From the NCBI GenBank assembly GCA_028875655.1, contig JAPPCX010000097.1, positions 1 to 57,795 on the forward strand: 57,795 bases of DNA, in the 5' to 3' direction. The position numbers were made by a program, and so were the translations under genes. The notes under the pieces were generated by a model that had not been told where the DNA came from, ran no database searches, and saw only the letters and a program-made list of their open reading frames with translations. Source of the stretch: Chloroflexota bacterium. Lineage in GTDB: Bacteria > Chloroflexota > Dehalococcoidia > Lucifugimonadales > UBA3495. Shown here piece after piece: positions 1-7,070 of this stretch (positions within the stretch are counted from its first letter, which is position 1; every line of letters begins with the position of its first letter).

Positions 1-1
1 G

Positions 2-75
2 AGGCGACGGGCGGATTCGAACCGCCGAATAGAGGTTTTGCAGACCTCCGCCTTAGTCCACTTGGCTACGTCGCC
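2..75 (-). tRNA. tRNA-Cys (GCA)
   Basis: On the minus strand the sequence folds as a full cloverleaf. The acceptor arm GGCGACG pairs with CGTCGCC, the discriminator is U, and the anticodon loop carries GCA. The T-arm contains GGTTCGAATCC. No CCA is encoded. It follows tRNA-Leu by 65 nt on the same strand, so both are probably cut from one transcript. Confidence 0.96.
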
Positions 76-140
76 TGGTCAATAGACACTTGCAATTGGG
101 GGGTTACACGTCCGGTACGGCTCTGCTCGCCCAGCCTGTC

Positions 141-227
141 TGGTGCCGAGGGCGGGACTTGAACCCACACGAGCGAAAGCCCACGGCCCCCTCAAGACCG
201 CGTGTCTACCATTTCCACCACCTCGGC
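141..227 (-). tRNA. tRNA-Leu (GAG)
   Basis: A long-variable-arm tRNA on the minus strand. The acceptor arm begins GCCGAGG and pairs with CCTCGGC, the discriminator is A, and CCA is encoded at 143-141. The anticodon stem CGGTC/GGCCG encloses a loop with GAG, which reads CUC leucine codons. The variable arm (CGTGGGC..GCTCGTG region) is the class II hallmark of tRNA-Leu. Confidence 0.95.
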
Positions 228-241
228 ATACACATGTGGGG

Positions 242-272
242 ATTATAGCACAACCGAAGGGCGCTTCGTCAA
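242..272 (-). promoter_or_regulatory. Promoter of the tRNA-Leu/tRNA-Cys unit
   Basis: Minus-strand TATAAT (247-242) is preceded by TGC, giving an extended -10. TTGACG (272-267) lies 19 nt upstream. The -10 sits 15 nt before the first base of tRNA-Leu. The spacer is longer than the usual 17 nt, which the extended -10 could offset. Confidence 0.6.
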
Positions 273-367
273 AGCACCGGGGGACTTGACACAGTTCCGT
301 TGAGATGAGACGGCGACGGCGGGTCAGACTACCCGGAGCCGGCCCGCCGTCAGTTCGCGATGGATGT

Positions 368-700
368 TTAGTTGACCTGATGCTCTCGGTGCAGGAGGTC
401 CTTGGCGACCGTTCCGATGTTGGCTTCAATGCAGTCGCGCAGAGCCGAGTAAATCGAGCGGTTGATGGAATCCATCATCCAGGGCTCGTACTCGGAGCCA
501 GACTGGTATTCGTTCTTGACCGCAATCAGTTGTCGCAGCGATTCCAGATAATGGGTCTGCAACGGAGTCAAAGACTCGATGTCGAAATCCTCCACCTGAG
601 GACCCGCCTGCTCCTCCAGCCTGATAGGATTCGGATCGGCCATCGGGTTTTCGTTTTCGAACCCGCCGACTTCAACGTCGTCTTTTTGTGATGCGTTCAT
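368..700 (-). CDS. Hypothetical acidic protein, 110 aa
   Basis: I do not recognise the family. The start at 700 (MNASQKDD) is chosen because GGGGGA lies a short way upstream and the longer reading frame runs through the promoter region. The first 40 residues are acidic and probably disordered. The rest (from about residue 45) looks helical, with a central EYQSGSEYEPWMMDSINRSI segment. There is no signal peptide, membrane segment or Cys cluster. A TATAAT with the extended form TGCTATAAT lies at 766-761 on the same strand. It follows dnaK in the same direction, 143 nt downstream of the dnaK stop, so it may have its own promoter. Confidence 0.6.
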   Translation of the reverse strand: MNASQKDDVEVGGFENENPMADPNPIRLEEQAGPQVEDFDIESLTPLQTHYLESLRQLIAVKNEYQSGSEYEPWMMDSINRSIYSALRDCIEANIGTVAKDLLHREHQVN

Positions 701-842
701 TGCATATCCCCCAATTTCCGGCGTGGAGATACCACCGCGGCAGGTGGCTAGCTCGACATCATTATAGCACTTGCGGAATCGAGCAACACCGTAGTCGCGG
801 TAGTTTACACAGGATTTGCGGTTTGGCAACCCCGAAACAGGG

Positions 843-2732
843 CTACACTTCCCGGAATTCGCCTTCCACGGTGTCATCGCCGGGAGCGTCCGCCGATGGT
901 CCGGCGCCGGGGCCGTCGGCCCCCGGCTGAGCGTACACCGCCTGGCCCACCCTCTGCAGGACCTCGTTCAGCTCGTTCATCGCCGTCTGCATCTGCGCGA
1001 CGTTGTTGGCCGCGATGGCGGAGCGCAGAGCCTCGAGCTTGCCTTCGGCTTCCGATTTCAAGTCGGCCGGCAAAATCTCCGCGTGTTCGGTGAGCAGGCG
1101 TTCCGCAGAGTAGGCCAAACTGTCGGCCTGGTTGCGCGTTTCGACTTCCGCGCGCCGGGTTCGGTCAGCCTCTTCATTGGCCTGCGCCTCGGCCATCATC
1201 TGCTCGATGTCTTCCTGGGAAAGCCCGCTACTGGTCTGGATGACGATGCGCTGCTCTTTGCCGGTGCCCTTGTCCTGGGCGGACACGCTCAAGATGCCGT
1301 TGGAGTCGATGTCGAAGGTGACGTCGATTTGCGGCATGCCACGGGGGGCCGGCAGGATGCCGTCCAGCATGAAGCGGCCGATGGTCTTGTTGTCGGCGGA
1401 CATGGGCCGCTCGCCCTGGAGGACGTGGATGTCCACGCTGGGCTGGTTGTCAGCAGCGGTGGTGAAGGTTTCGGTTTTCTTGGTGGGGATCGTGGTGTTG
1501 CGAGGGATCAGGGCGGTGGTGACATTGCCCAGGGTCTCGATGCCCAGGGTCAGCGGGGTAACGTCAAGGAGGACAATATCGCCGACTTCGCCGCCCAAAA
1601 CGCCGGCCTGAATAGCCGCTCCCAGGGCGACCGCTTCGTCGGGGTTGACGGAGCGCGACGGCTCCTTGCCGAAGATCTGCTGAACCTTGGCCTGGACCGA
1701 GGGCATACGGGTCATTCCACCGACGAGGATCACGTCGTCGATCCGGTCGGCGGAGACGCTGGCATCGGCAATAGCCTGGCGGCAGGGTCCTTCAGTCCGG
1801 TCGATGAGGTCGCTAACCAGTTGCTCAAGGCGGGATCGGCTCAGGGACTTCACCAAGTGTTGAGGGCCGCTGGCGTCGGCGGTGATGAACGGGAGGTTGA
1901 TTTCGGTTTCCAGAGTGCTGGAAAGCTCAATCTTGGCACGTTCCGCCGCGTCGCGCAGACGTTGGAGAGCCATGCGGTCCTGGGCCAGGTCAATGCCGGT
2001 TTCGGAGCGGAATTCCGTTACCAGCCAGTTGAGGATGGCTTCGTCAAAGTCGTCGCCGCCGAGGTAGGTGTCCCCGTTGGTGGACAGGACCTCGAACACC
2101 CCGTCGCCAAGCTCGAGGATGGTGATATCGAAAGTGCCGCCGCCCAGGTCAAAGACGGCCACGGTGGAGTCCGTCTGCTGCCGGTCAATGCCGTAGGCCA
2201 GGGAAGAAGCGGTTGGTTCGTTGATGATGCGCAGCACGTCCAGGCCGGCGATGGTGCCGGCGTCCTTGGTCGCCTGACGTTGGGCGTCGTTGAAGTAGGC
2301 CGGCACGGTGATGACGGCCTGCGTGATGCGTTCGCCCAGCTTGGCTTCGGCGTCCTGACGGATCTTCTGCAGAACCATGCTGGAAATCTGCGGAGGCGCG
2401 TAGGACTGGCCGGCCATTTCCACGTGAGCGTCGCCGTTCTCACCGGATACGATCTTGTAGGGGAGACGGGTGGCGGCGTCCTGAACCTCGGGATCGCCGT
2501 AGCGGCGTCCCATCAGGCGTTTCACGGAGAAAATGGTGTTCTCCGGATTGGTGACCGCTTGCCGTTTGGCGGTTTGCCCGACGTAACGCTCGCCGCTGCG
2601 GGTGTTCACCGCGACAACGGAGGGGGTAATGCGGTTGCCCTCGGCGCTCTCCACCACCTCAGCTTCGCCAGCTTCGATCACCGCAGCCACCGAGTTGGTA
2701 GTGCCGAGGTCGATTCCCAAGATTTTCGCCAT
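843..2732 (-). CDS. dnaK: Chaperone DnaK (Hsp70)
   Basis: An ATP-driven cytosolic chaperone that binds exposed hydrophobic segments and cycles with the exchange factor GrpE. It has 629 aa, normal for the family. The N-terminal ATPase domain opens with GIDLGTTNS at residues 6-14 and has the phosphate loop FDLGGGTFD near residue 190. The conserved interdomain linker region reads [13 protein letters not shown], and the substrate domain has the helical lid. The tail is Gly/Pro/Asp-rich and ends in the acidic stretch EGEFREV. AGGAG lies just before the ATG. It is the last gene of hspR-grpE-dnaK, 77 nt after grpE. No dnaJ follows it here. Confidence 0.98.
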   Translation of the reverse strand: MAKILGIDLGTTNSVAAVIEAGEAEVVESAEGNRITPSVVAVNTRSGERYVGQTAKRQAVTNPENTIFSVKRLMGRRYGDPEVQDAATRLPYKIVSGENGDAHVEMAGQSYAPPQISSMVLQKIRQDAEAKLGERITQAVITVPAYFNDAQRQATKDAGTIAGLDVLRIINEPTASSLAYGIDRQQTDSTVAVFDLGGGTFDITILELGDGVFEVLSTNGDTYLGGDDFDEAILNWLVTEFRSETGIDLAQDRMALQRLRDAAERAKIELSSTLETEINLPFITADASGPQHLVKSLSRSRLEQLVSDLIDRTEGPCRQAIADASVSADRIDDVILVGGMTRMPSVQAKVQQIFGKEPSRSVNPDEAVALGAAIQAGVLGGEVGDIVLLDVTPLTLGIETLGNVTTALIPRNTTIPTKKTETFTTAADNQPSVDIHVLQGERPMSADNKTIGRFMLDGILPAPRGMPQIDVTFDIDSNGILSVSAQDKGTGKEQRIVIQTSSGLSQEDIEQMMAEAQANEEADRTRRAEVETRNQADSLAYSAERLLTEHAEILPADLKSEAEGKLEALRSAIAANNVAQMQTAMNELNEVLQRVGQAVYAQPGADGPGAGPSADAPGDDTVEGEFREV

Positions 2733-2809
2733 TGTTGTACTCCTGAAATCTGATTGACGATGATAGGTACGTTTGGACAGTGCGCCCGGTTCCGGTTGGG
2801 GCGCGTTAG

Positions 2810-3436
2810 TTACTGGTTCACGACTACCTGAGCTACCTGGACGACGCGATCATGCAGACGGTATCCCTGGCGCAGGACTTCCACGATGTGTCCCGACTCG
2901 GCATCCTGGACCTGGGCCAAGCCCACGGCCTCGTGCAGTTCCGGGTTGAAGGGCTCGCCCAAGGCTTCGATCCTGGCGACGCCTTGCGATTCAAGGAATC
3001 CGGCGAGTTTGCGCTGTATCAAACGAACTCCCTGCGCCCAGGATTCGGACACCGATTCTTCAGGGGCGGCGGGGTTGCCGTTTTGCAGGTGATTCACGGC
3101 CAGGTCCAGCTCGTCCACGATGGGCAACAGTTGCACCAACAGGCGGCTGTTGGCCTGCTGCTGGATGCTCAGTCTGTCTTCGTCGTGTCGCCGGCGCGCG
3201 TTGGCCAAATCGGCCTTGCCACGCTGTACAGCGTCGATCTGGCGGTCGATCTCTTCCCGGGCTTCGGCCAGAGCGACGCGCAGCATCGCGGCTTCCTGCT
3301 CGGGAGTCATTGGCGGACTTGCAACGGCATCTGCCTCGAAGCCGGCATCATCGACCTGGTCGCAGTCGCCGGAGAGGGTTTGGGCGGTTTCCTCGGGCCG
3401 ATTTTCGTCCAAGGGGTAGATTGATTCGTTGGTCAT
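2810..3436 (-). CDS. grpE: Nucleotide exchange factor GrpE
   Basis: Homodimeric ADP/ATP exchange factor for DnaK, 208 aa. About 50 acidic N-terminal residues precede a long coiled coil ([20 protein letters not shown] region). The beta-domain follows with the family signature [11 protein letters not shown] and the C-terminal [12 protein letters not shown]. The ATG at 3436 is chosen because it overlaps the hspR stop as ATGA and has AGGA upstream. The longer frame upstream is simply the hspR region read in another phase. The overlap implies translational coupling to hspR. Confidence 0.96.
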   Translation of the reverse strand: MTNESIYPLDENRPEETAQTLSGDCDQVDDAGFEADAVASPPMTPEQEAAMLRVALAEAREEIDRQIDAVQRGKADLANARRRHDEDRLSIQQQANSRLLVQLLPIVDELDLAVNHLQNGNPAAPEESVSESWAQGVRLIQRKLAGFLESQGVARIEALGEPFNPELHEAVGLAQVQDAESGHIVEVLRQGYRLHDRVVQVAQVVVNQ

Positions 3437-3960
3437 CGGGTGTTCCTGGTTCGGTCGGTGGATGAGGGTTGGTCCGGTGAGGGGAGGCTGAGACTGTCGC
3501 ACAGCAGGGCCACTTCTTCGCGGATGCGTTCCGCCATGGCAGCGTCGTCCGCGGATCTAGAGAGTCGCCGGGTGAACACGTTGAGATTATTGACGAGCTT
3601 CAAAACGAACTCGACCCCGGCGAGGTTCAAGCCCAGGTTGTCCATCAAGTGCCGGATCAGCATAACTTTGCGGAGGTCGTCCTGGGAGTAGAGCCGGAGC
3701 ATGCCGACGGTTCGCACGGGCTGAATGAGGCCCAGCCGCTCGTATTTGCGCAGGGTCTGGGGGTGCATTTCCAAGAGACGGGCGGCAACCGAGATAATGT
3801 ACACACCCTCCAGCTCACCGGCCGGGGGGGCCGGTTCGGCGCCTTCGGGGATTACCTTGAGATTGATTGGCCAGGAAACGGGGGTATCGGCAATGGGAGC
3901 CGGGTATGCTTCCAGTTGCCTGCTACCAACCCGGGCCTGTCTGGGCCATCGTTGTCGCAT
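3433..3960 (-). CDS. hspR: Heat-shock repressor HspR (MerR family)
   Basis: A MerR-type winged-helix protein of 175 aa. The core starts near residue 53 (YIISVAARLLEMHPQTLRKY), which is the HspR form of the MerR helix-turn-helix. A dimerisation helix follows. HspR represses dnaK-type operons by binding HAIR boxes, with DnaK as co-repressor in Streptomyces. The roughly 50-residue Pro/Ala-rich N-terminal extension is unusual, but the start at 3960 has AGAGGT 7 nt upstream. It is the first gene of the operon and sits next to a HAIR-like box at 4031-4050, which suggests autoregulation. Confidence 0.93.
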   Translation of the reverse strand: MRQRWPRQARVGSRQLEAYPAPIADTPVSWPINLKVIPEGAEPAPPAGELEGVYIISVAARLLEMHPQTLRKYERLGLIQPVRTVGMLRLYSQDDLRKVMLIRHLMDNLGLNLAGVEFVLKLVNNLNVFTRRLSRSADDAAMAERIREEVALLCDSLSLPSPDQPSSTDRTRNTR

Positions 3961-4020
3961 CGTCTTACCTCTTAATCCTGCGCACCGCGCCTGTGAATTA
4001 TATCACATTGCTATGCCGTA

Positions 4021-4049
4021 AATATATCCCTTGACACAAGGCGTGTCAA
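4021..4049 (-). promoter_or_regulatory. Promoter of hspR-grpE-dnaK
   Basis: Minus-strand TTGACA (4049-4044), a 17-nt spacer and TATATT (4026-4021) form a near-consensus sigma-70 promoter. Transcription would start near 4014, about 55 nt before the hspR ATG. It overlaps the plus-strand promoter almost fully. Confidence 0.85.
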
Positions 4050-4059
4050 GGGATATATT
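4031..4059 (+). promoter_or_regulatory. Promoter of the zinc-ribbon gene
   Basis: TTGACA (4031-4036), a 17-nt spacer and TATATT (4054-4059) form the mirror image of the hspR promoter. Transcription would start near 4066, leaving a 5' leader of about 160 nt before the zinc-ribbon gene. Confidence 0.82.
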
Positions 4060-4225
4060 CGGTTCTGACAGGACGAGGCTATCGTTTCCCATGAGGAAAG
4101 AAGGCGGAAAAAAACCGAGGGGACGGCAATCCGACCCGCAAGCCAAAGCGTATATCCATCGAGCGACAACGAAAAGAAGCGCCACGCGACAACCCCGCGT
4201 ACGTCGAATGGGCGAGGAGGTAATC

Positions 4226-4429
4226 ATGACGCTCAAATTCAGCGCCTGTCCGAAGTGTCAAGGTGACCTGCAGGTCAAGCGGGACATCTACGGGATGTTC
4301 CTGAACTGCCTCCAGTGTGGGCTACAGCGAGACCTGGACGCGCCGAGCCCGGGGATTGAGGTAACCACGCCGGAAGCGGCGAGCGCCATACCGCGCGCCT
4401 CCCACGTGGAGTTGCTGAAGGCCGCGTAG
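4226..4429 (+). CDS. Small zinc-ribbon protein, 67 aa
   Basis: A tiny protein with a single zinc ribbon, CPKC at residues 8-11 and CLQC at about 28-31, which probably binds one zinc ion. The rest is short and flexible (SPGIEVTTPEAASAIP) and ends HVELLKAA. GGAGG lies 5 nt before the ATG at 4226, which decides this start. The same frame is open further upstream (possible ATG at 4091, very basic sequence), but that start has no comparable ribosome site. It shares its promoter/operator with hspR, so it is probably heat- or stress-induced. I cannot name a function. Confidence 0.75.
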   Translation: MTLKFSACPKCQGDLQVKRDIYGMFLNCLQCGLQRDLDAPSPGIEVTTPEAASAIPRASHVELLKAA

Positions 4430-4454
4430 GCCACACGCACCAAGCCGATTGCGA

Positions 4455-4485
4455 CGCAGGGGCGGGTTTCAAACCCGCCCCTGCG
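4455..4485 (+). terminator. GC-rich hairpin, likely terminator (hairpin family B)
   Basis: A perfect 15-bp inverted repeat (4455-4469 with 4471-4485) is followed by GGTTTT. It lies 25 nt after the zinc-ribbon stop. The same GGGGCGGGTTT..AAACCCGCCCC hairpin recurs after other genes in the window. Confidence 0.65.
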
Positions 4486-4516
4486 GTTTTCGGAAAGCCG
4501 CTTATTTTTGCAGGAT

Positions 4517-4546
4517 TCTGGATTCCCGCTTTCGCGGGAATGACGG
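4517..4546. repeat. Dispersed palindromic repeat A, copy 1
   Basis: The core ATTCCCGC-TTTC-GCGGGAAT at 4522-4541 is flanked by TCTGG and GACGG. It is one of six copies, all in the same orientation. It lies between convergent genes. Confidence 0.85.
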
Positions 4547-4558
4547 AATGATTTTGCC

Positions 4559-5221
4559 TCAGCGGGTCAGCTCCGGCCAGAAGCGTTCTTCCTGCCACGG
4601 GTCGCCGTTGTTGTTGTAACCGCGCTGTTCCCAGAACCCCGGGGCGTCCTCCGCCATCAGTTCGATGCCGTTCACCCACTTGGCGGACTTCCACCCGTAG
4701 CGGCTGGGAATGATCAGGCGCAGCGGCCAGCCGTGATCCTTGCCGATTTCCGCGCCGTTCTGCTTGTGGGCCAGCAGTCCTTCCGACAGCGCGAGATCGA
4801 GCGGCACGTTGGTCGTGTAGTCTCCAAAGCAGTGGGCCATGAGGTGCCGGGCCTCGGGGGATATGCCGGCCTGCTCCAGCAGGTCCGCGACCCAGACTCC
4901 TTCCCAGGTCTGGTCCAGCGAAGACCATTGGGTGACGCAATGGAAGTCGGCGTTGACCTCCACCCAAGGGAGAGCGCAGAACTGAGGCCAGTCCAACTCG
5001 ATCTCCCGGCTTACCAAACCCCAGACCCGGATGCGCCAGGTCGCCAGGTCAACCTCGGGCGTGTCGCCGTAGGTGAGGACCGGAAAGGTCTTGGCGACGA
5101 ATTGGCCGGGCGGCACGCGTTCGCCGGCCGGCGGCGCGATCTTCACCTGGTCGGGTCGTTTCAGCCCGAATTCCGGCTGGACAGCCGTGGACTGCTGGCT
5201 TGGCTGGTTGGAAGTAGTCAT
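4559..5221 (-). CDS. Molybdopterin-dependent oxidoreductase, sulfite oxidase/MsrP-like
   Basis: 220 aa made up almost entirely of one oxidoreductase molybdopterin-binding fold, as in sulfite oxidase and the methionine-sulfoxide reductase MsrP. The likely Mo-coordinating Cys is in DFHCVTQWS near residue 95. Other family features are VWVADLLEQAG and the late WKSAKWVNGIELM segment. There is no Tat or Sec signal and no heme or dimerisation domain, so it is probably cytoplasmic, unlike exported MsrP. The substrate is unknown. The ATG at 5221 has GGAG 9 nt upstream, and the gene starts 20 nt after selD on the same strand, so it is probably cotranscribed with selD. Confidence 0.85.
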   Translation of the reverse strand: MTTSNQPSQQSTAVQPEFGLKRPDQVKIAPPAGERVPPGQFVAKTFPVLTYGDTPEVDLATWRIRVWGLVSREIELDWPQFCALPWVEVNADFHCVTQWSSLDQTWEGVWVADLLEQAGISPEARHLMAHCFGDYTTNVPLDLALSEGLLAHKQNGAEIGKDHGWPLRLIIPSRYGWKSAKWVNGIELMAEDAPGFWEQRGYNNNGDPWQEERFWPELTR

Positions 5222-5241
5222 CGGGCAGGCTCCGTCTCAAC

Positions 5242-6294
5242 TCACGGGTTGGCAATGATCGTGCCGGCCACGCCGGCGGTAACCCGGCCAACAACGGCGG
5301 CGCAGGGCGCTCCCTCTTCACGCAAAGCGGCGATCAGGTCATCCGCTTTGGACGACGGGACCGACATGAGCAGTCCGCCGGAGGTCTGCGCGTCGCAGAG
5401 CAGCATGCGGTCGTTATCGGTGAGGTCGGCGTGCCAGTTGACCACGTCGTTGACGCTGCCGACGTTGCGGTGCGTGCCGCCGGGAGCTACGCCTCGTTCA
5501 AGCAGATCGCGCGTCCCCGGCAGCACGGGCACTGCGGACAAATTGACCTCGGCCGAAACGCCACTGCCCTTCACCATGCTCTTGAGGTGGCCGAGCAGTC
5601 CGAAGCCGGTGATGTCGGTGGCGGCGTTGACGCCGACGCGCTGCATCGCCTGGGAAGCCGGACGGTTTAAAGCGGCCATATTGTCCACGGCGCCGGCCAG
5701 CACGTCGGCATCCACCACGCCCTGCTTGCCGGCGGTGGTGATGATGCCGGTGCCAATGGGTTTGCTCAGTACCAACACATCGCCGGACTGGGCGTTGGCG
5801 TTGCTGACCTGCTTGCCGGGCTCCACAACGCCGATGACCGACAGGCCGTACTTGGGCTCGGGATCGTCCACGGTGTGGCCGCCGACGATGAGACACTCGG
5901 CCTCAGCCGCCTTGGCGTAACCGCCCTGGAGGGTCTTGCCCAGGATTTCCTTGTCCAGAGACGCCGGGAATCCGACTACATTCAGGGCGATCAGGGGCTT
6001 GCCGCCCATGGCGTACACGTCGGACAGGGAGTTAGCGGCGGCGATGGCGCCGAACTCGTAGGGGTCGTCCGTAATGGGCGGGAAGAAGTCCACCGTCACG
6101 ATGAGCGCGGTATCGTCGTTGAGACGGTACACTGCGGCATCATCGCCTGTCTCGGCGCCGACCAGCAGGTCGGGGTGGCTCAGCAGCGGAACATAACTCA
6201 GGACCTGACCCAGGTCCTCAAGGCTCAGCTTGGCCGCTCAACCCGCGCAGTGGGAGAGCTCGGTTAGGCGGATGGGTAGTTCAGTCTGGGTCAT
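5242..6294 (-). CDS. selD: Selenophosphate synthetase SelD, itself a selenoprotein
   Basis: Makes selenophosphate from selenide and ATP, the selenium donor for Sec-tRNA. Read as one gene of 350 aa with UGA at codon 19 (6240-6238) decoded as Sec. The N-terminus then reads HCAGUAAKLS, where Sec occupies the catalytic Cys/Sec position and is followed by the conserved Lys. The rest has GDDAAVY, GGHTVDD, TDITGFGLLGHL and DAQTSGGLL, all SelD signatures. If UGA were a stop, translation would have to begin at 6132 and the catalytic loop would be lost. A SECIS-like hairpin follows the UGA. The gene starts 11 nt after the restriction-enzyme gene. Confidence 0.94.
6200..6218 (-). promoter_or_regulatory. 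bSECIS element of selD
   Basis: On the minus strand, AGGACCT (6218-6212) pairs perfectly with AGGTCCT (6206-6200) around the loop GGGTC. The stem starts 20 nt after the UGA and the GGU-containing loop at +27, inside the window where SelB reads bacterial SECIS hairpins. Confidence 0.85.
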
Positions 6295-6305
6295 ACGGAA
6301 AATTC

Positions 6306-7070
6306 CTATTGCTCAAATTGTTTCAGGAAGTCAATCCAGCTCTTAGCGGGAATGCCGGCAAGGGGAAGCCCAAGCATATCGGTAATGTACTCGTCCATTA
6401 TACCTATCCTTGCCAACCTCCCAAAGTTGCCTCCGCCGTCTCTAGCGGGTCGGTCCGTAACTTGATCGCTCTTCGCGGGATAAGGACTGACTCCTTCGGG
6501 GATGGCGATACTCTTGTCTGTGGATGTCCGTCGCACATTTGCCCACCAGTAATTCCGATACTCCGCTGCATATCTGGCTTGAGTAACAAAGGGCTTGTAG
6601 GTCACTGGCATACCGGACAGTACGTTGCTCAAAGCCCAAGGGACGACCACAATCAAGTCTGCCTCCGCGCAAGCATCGGCCGTTACCTGGAACCGGAAGT
6701 TGGGCATCTCTTCTTTAGACAACAAATACCATCCCTTGAGTTCTATCCCAAGTATGATTTCCTGGCCATTGCGGTCGGCCTTGAGGAGGACATCAGGGAA
6801 TACTTGGGCTTGTCGTTGAAAGAAGAACCGCTGATACCTCTCTTCAGGATCCCAGACCGTTCTCATACGGTTCAGCGTTGCTACAACTTGCTCTTCGATG
6901 GTAGCGCCCAGTACGGTGTTGAGCGTCTGCAAATCGGTGGCGGCGATGCCCTCAATCGCCGTGCGGCTAGTGAAATGTGCCGGTACCGCATACAGTGCAT
7001 CGATTACCCTGCAGTAAAGCTGGTAGTGCGCCCAAGAATCGGCGGGCTCTGACGGGTTAGGGGGTGGCAT
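6306..7070 (-). CDS. Putative type II restriction endonuclease, PD-(D/E)xK type
   Basis: 254 aa from the ATG at 7070, which overlaps the end of the methyltransferase gene by 14 nt. A PD-(D/E)xK nuclease core is visible: PD at 92-93 (VFPDVLLKAD), then E110-L-K112 in ILGIELKGWYLL. The region around residues 60-90 is helical and Arg-rich. The overlap with a DNA methyltransferase and the nuclease motif together suggest the restriction half of a type II system. I cannot predict the recognition site. The longer upstream frame overlaps coding sequence of the methyltransferase and is not used. Confidence 0.75.
   Translation of the reverse strand: MPPPNPSEPADSWAHYQLYCRVIDALYAVPAHFTSRTAIEGIAATDLQTLNTVLGATIEEQVVATLNRMRTVWDPEERYQRFFFQRQAQVFPDVLLKADRNGQEIILGIELKGWYLLSKEEMPNFRFQVTADACAEADLIVVVPWALSNVLSGMPVTYKPFVTQARYAAEYRNYWWANVRRTSTDKSIAIPEGVSPYPAKSDQVTDRPARDGGGNFGRLARIGIMDEYITDMLGLPLAGIPAKSWIDFLKQFEQ

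Larger units (their letters stand above)
4021..4059. promoter_or_regulatory. HspR (HAIR-like) operator in a perfect palindrome
   Basis: Two perfect 17-nt arms (4021-4037 and 4043-4059) are separated by AAGGC. The centre reads CTTGACA-N7-TGTCAAG, which matches the CTTGA-N-TCAAG architecture of the HspR-associated inverted repeat (CTTGAGT-N7-ACTCAAG). The box lies inside both divergent promoters and next to hspR, so HspR is the obvious ligand. Binding itself is inferred. Confidence 0.85.

Noticed and set aside
305-691. Plus-strand open frame of 128 aa
   Set aside because: It is antisense to the 110-aa minus-strand gene, which has a ribosome site and promoter; the plus-strand product is Arg/Leu-rich with no family sign.
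816-2753. Long plus-strand open frame (645 aa) antisense to dnaK
   Set aside because: It mirrors the dnaK gene, whose third-position GC bias opens the opposite frame. The product has no family-like motif and no ribosome site.
4275-4967. Minus-strand open frame of 230 aa overlapping the molybdopterin gene
   Set aside because: It reads the molybdopterin gene in another frame and crosses a terminator and a repeat (it includes VIPAKAGIQ).
5242-6132. SelD starting at 6132
   Set aside because: That start would remove the catalytic Sec/Cys loop and the GDD motif. The in-frame UGA upstream, the SECIS hairpin and the SelD-like N-terminus support the longer gene.
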